Below, in pieces: positions 14,130-14,346 of a stretch of 14,346 bases of DNA; positions within the stretch are counted from its first letter, which is position 1, and every line of letters starts with the position of its first letter. The translations under genes were made by a program, and so were the position numbers. Source of the DNA: Polynucleobacter sp. UBA962 (GTDB taxonomy: Bacteria; Pseudomonadota; Gammaproteobacteria; Burkholderiales; Burkholderiaceae); NCBI GenBank assembly GCA_002292975.1, contig DBCI01000108.1, positions 27,443-41,788 of the forward strand, in the 5' to 3' direction. Below the pieces are notes generated by a model that was not told the DNA's origin, made no database searches, and worked only from the letters and a program-made list of their open reading frames with translations.

Positions 14130-14346
14130 TTATTTGATTGCAGGATTTGATGAGGGGTTGCCGCTATTAAGTACTGGACGCGGTTGTATTGTGGGCGAGG
14201 TAACCGCTCCGCTTTTTTTCTGGGCACGCTCTTGCTTAGCTAATTTTTGTTTTTCTTCTTCGCTTAGCTGCTGATAAGACTCCCAAGCTGCCTTTTTTTG
14301 CTCTGGCGGGAATTGCATACTAGATAAATAATTATCACGCGCCATC
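14130..14346 (-). CDS. DUF3106-like protein, C-terminal end only
   Basis: The last about 72 codons of a gene that begins beyond the window. The visible part has a helical, Gln/Glu/Lys-rich stretch (FPPEQKKAAWESYQQLSEEEK, then QKLAKQERAQKK) followed by a Pro/Ser/Asn-rich tail. The spaced pattern of Pro-Glu-Gln, Trp and Leu-Ser with basic/acidic helices resembles DUF3106 proteins, which are usually exported and are found in Burkholderiales beside an RDD-family gene. The Met codon at 14345 is probably internal, since family members are longer and have an N-terminal signal peptide. Function unknown. Confidence 0.65.
   Translation of the reverse strand, partial: MARDNYLSSMQFPPEQKKAAWESYQQLSEEEKQKLAKQERAQKKSGAVTSPTIQPRPVLNSGNPSSNPAIK

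Overview
The window reads as a chromosomal segment of a betaproteobacterium of the order Burkholderiales. A small-genome freshwater lineage such as Polynucleobacter fits best. This is inferred from gene order (rph-rdgB-hemW divergent from yicC-gmk-rpoZ-spoT, with greB next to spoT, and a DUF3106-RDD pair), from protein character and from moderate base composition judged by eye. Nothing points to phage, insertion sequences, CRISPR or recent transfer. Coding density is very high and no gap exceeds 300 bases.

Region 1 (1-1852, minus strand) is a tight housekeeping run: rph (RNase PH), rdgB (non-canonical purine NTP pyrophosphatase) and the first 172 codons of hemW (radical SAM haem chaperone, cut by the window edge). 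rph and rdgB are one base apart, and rdgB and hemW overlap by 8 bases.

Region 2 (1885-6077, plus strand) starts only 32 bases from rph and carries yicC, gmk, rpoZ and a full-length bifunctional spoT/relA. It links RNA turnover, GMP phosphorylation, the RNA polymerase omega subunit and (p)ppGpp metabolism. greB (minus strand) converges on spoT with a 9-base gap. A tRNA-Arg(ACG) gene lies divergently 18 bases from the greB start.

Region 3 (6746-13581, plus strand) is an envelope lipid-transport cluster. It holds a STAS-MlaE permease fusion, an MlaF ATPase, a long single-MCE MlaD protein and a PqiC/DUF330-type outer-membrane lipoprotein, all joined by 1-4 base overlaps. Next come an atypical short-chain dehydrogenase that lacks the usual catalytic Tyr and Lys, and a 10-helix FtsX/YbbP-type permease without an ATPase beside it. 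The first four genes probably form one machine moving lipids between inner and outer membrane. Any link of the last two genes to it is positional only.

Region 4 (13593-14345, minus strand) holds an RDD-family membrane protein and the C-terminal end of a DUF3106-like protein.

Most of the window is ordinary conserved chromosome. The points most worth a second look are the degenerate SDR, the STAS domain with Gly at the usual Ser/Thr position, the Mla/Pqi hybrid gene set, and the compressed divergent start regions at rph/yicC and greB/tRNA-Arg. I did not find a convincing wholly new system.
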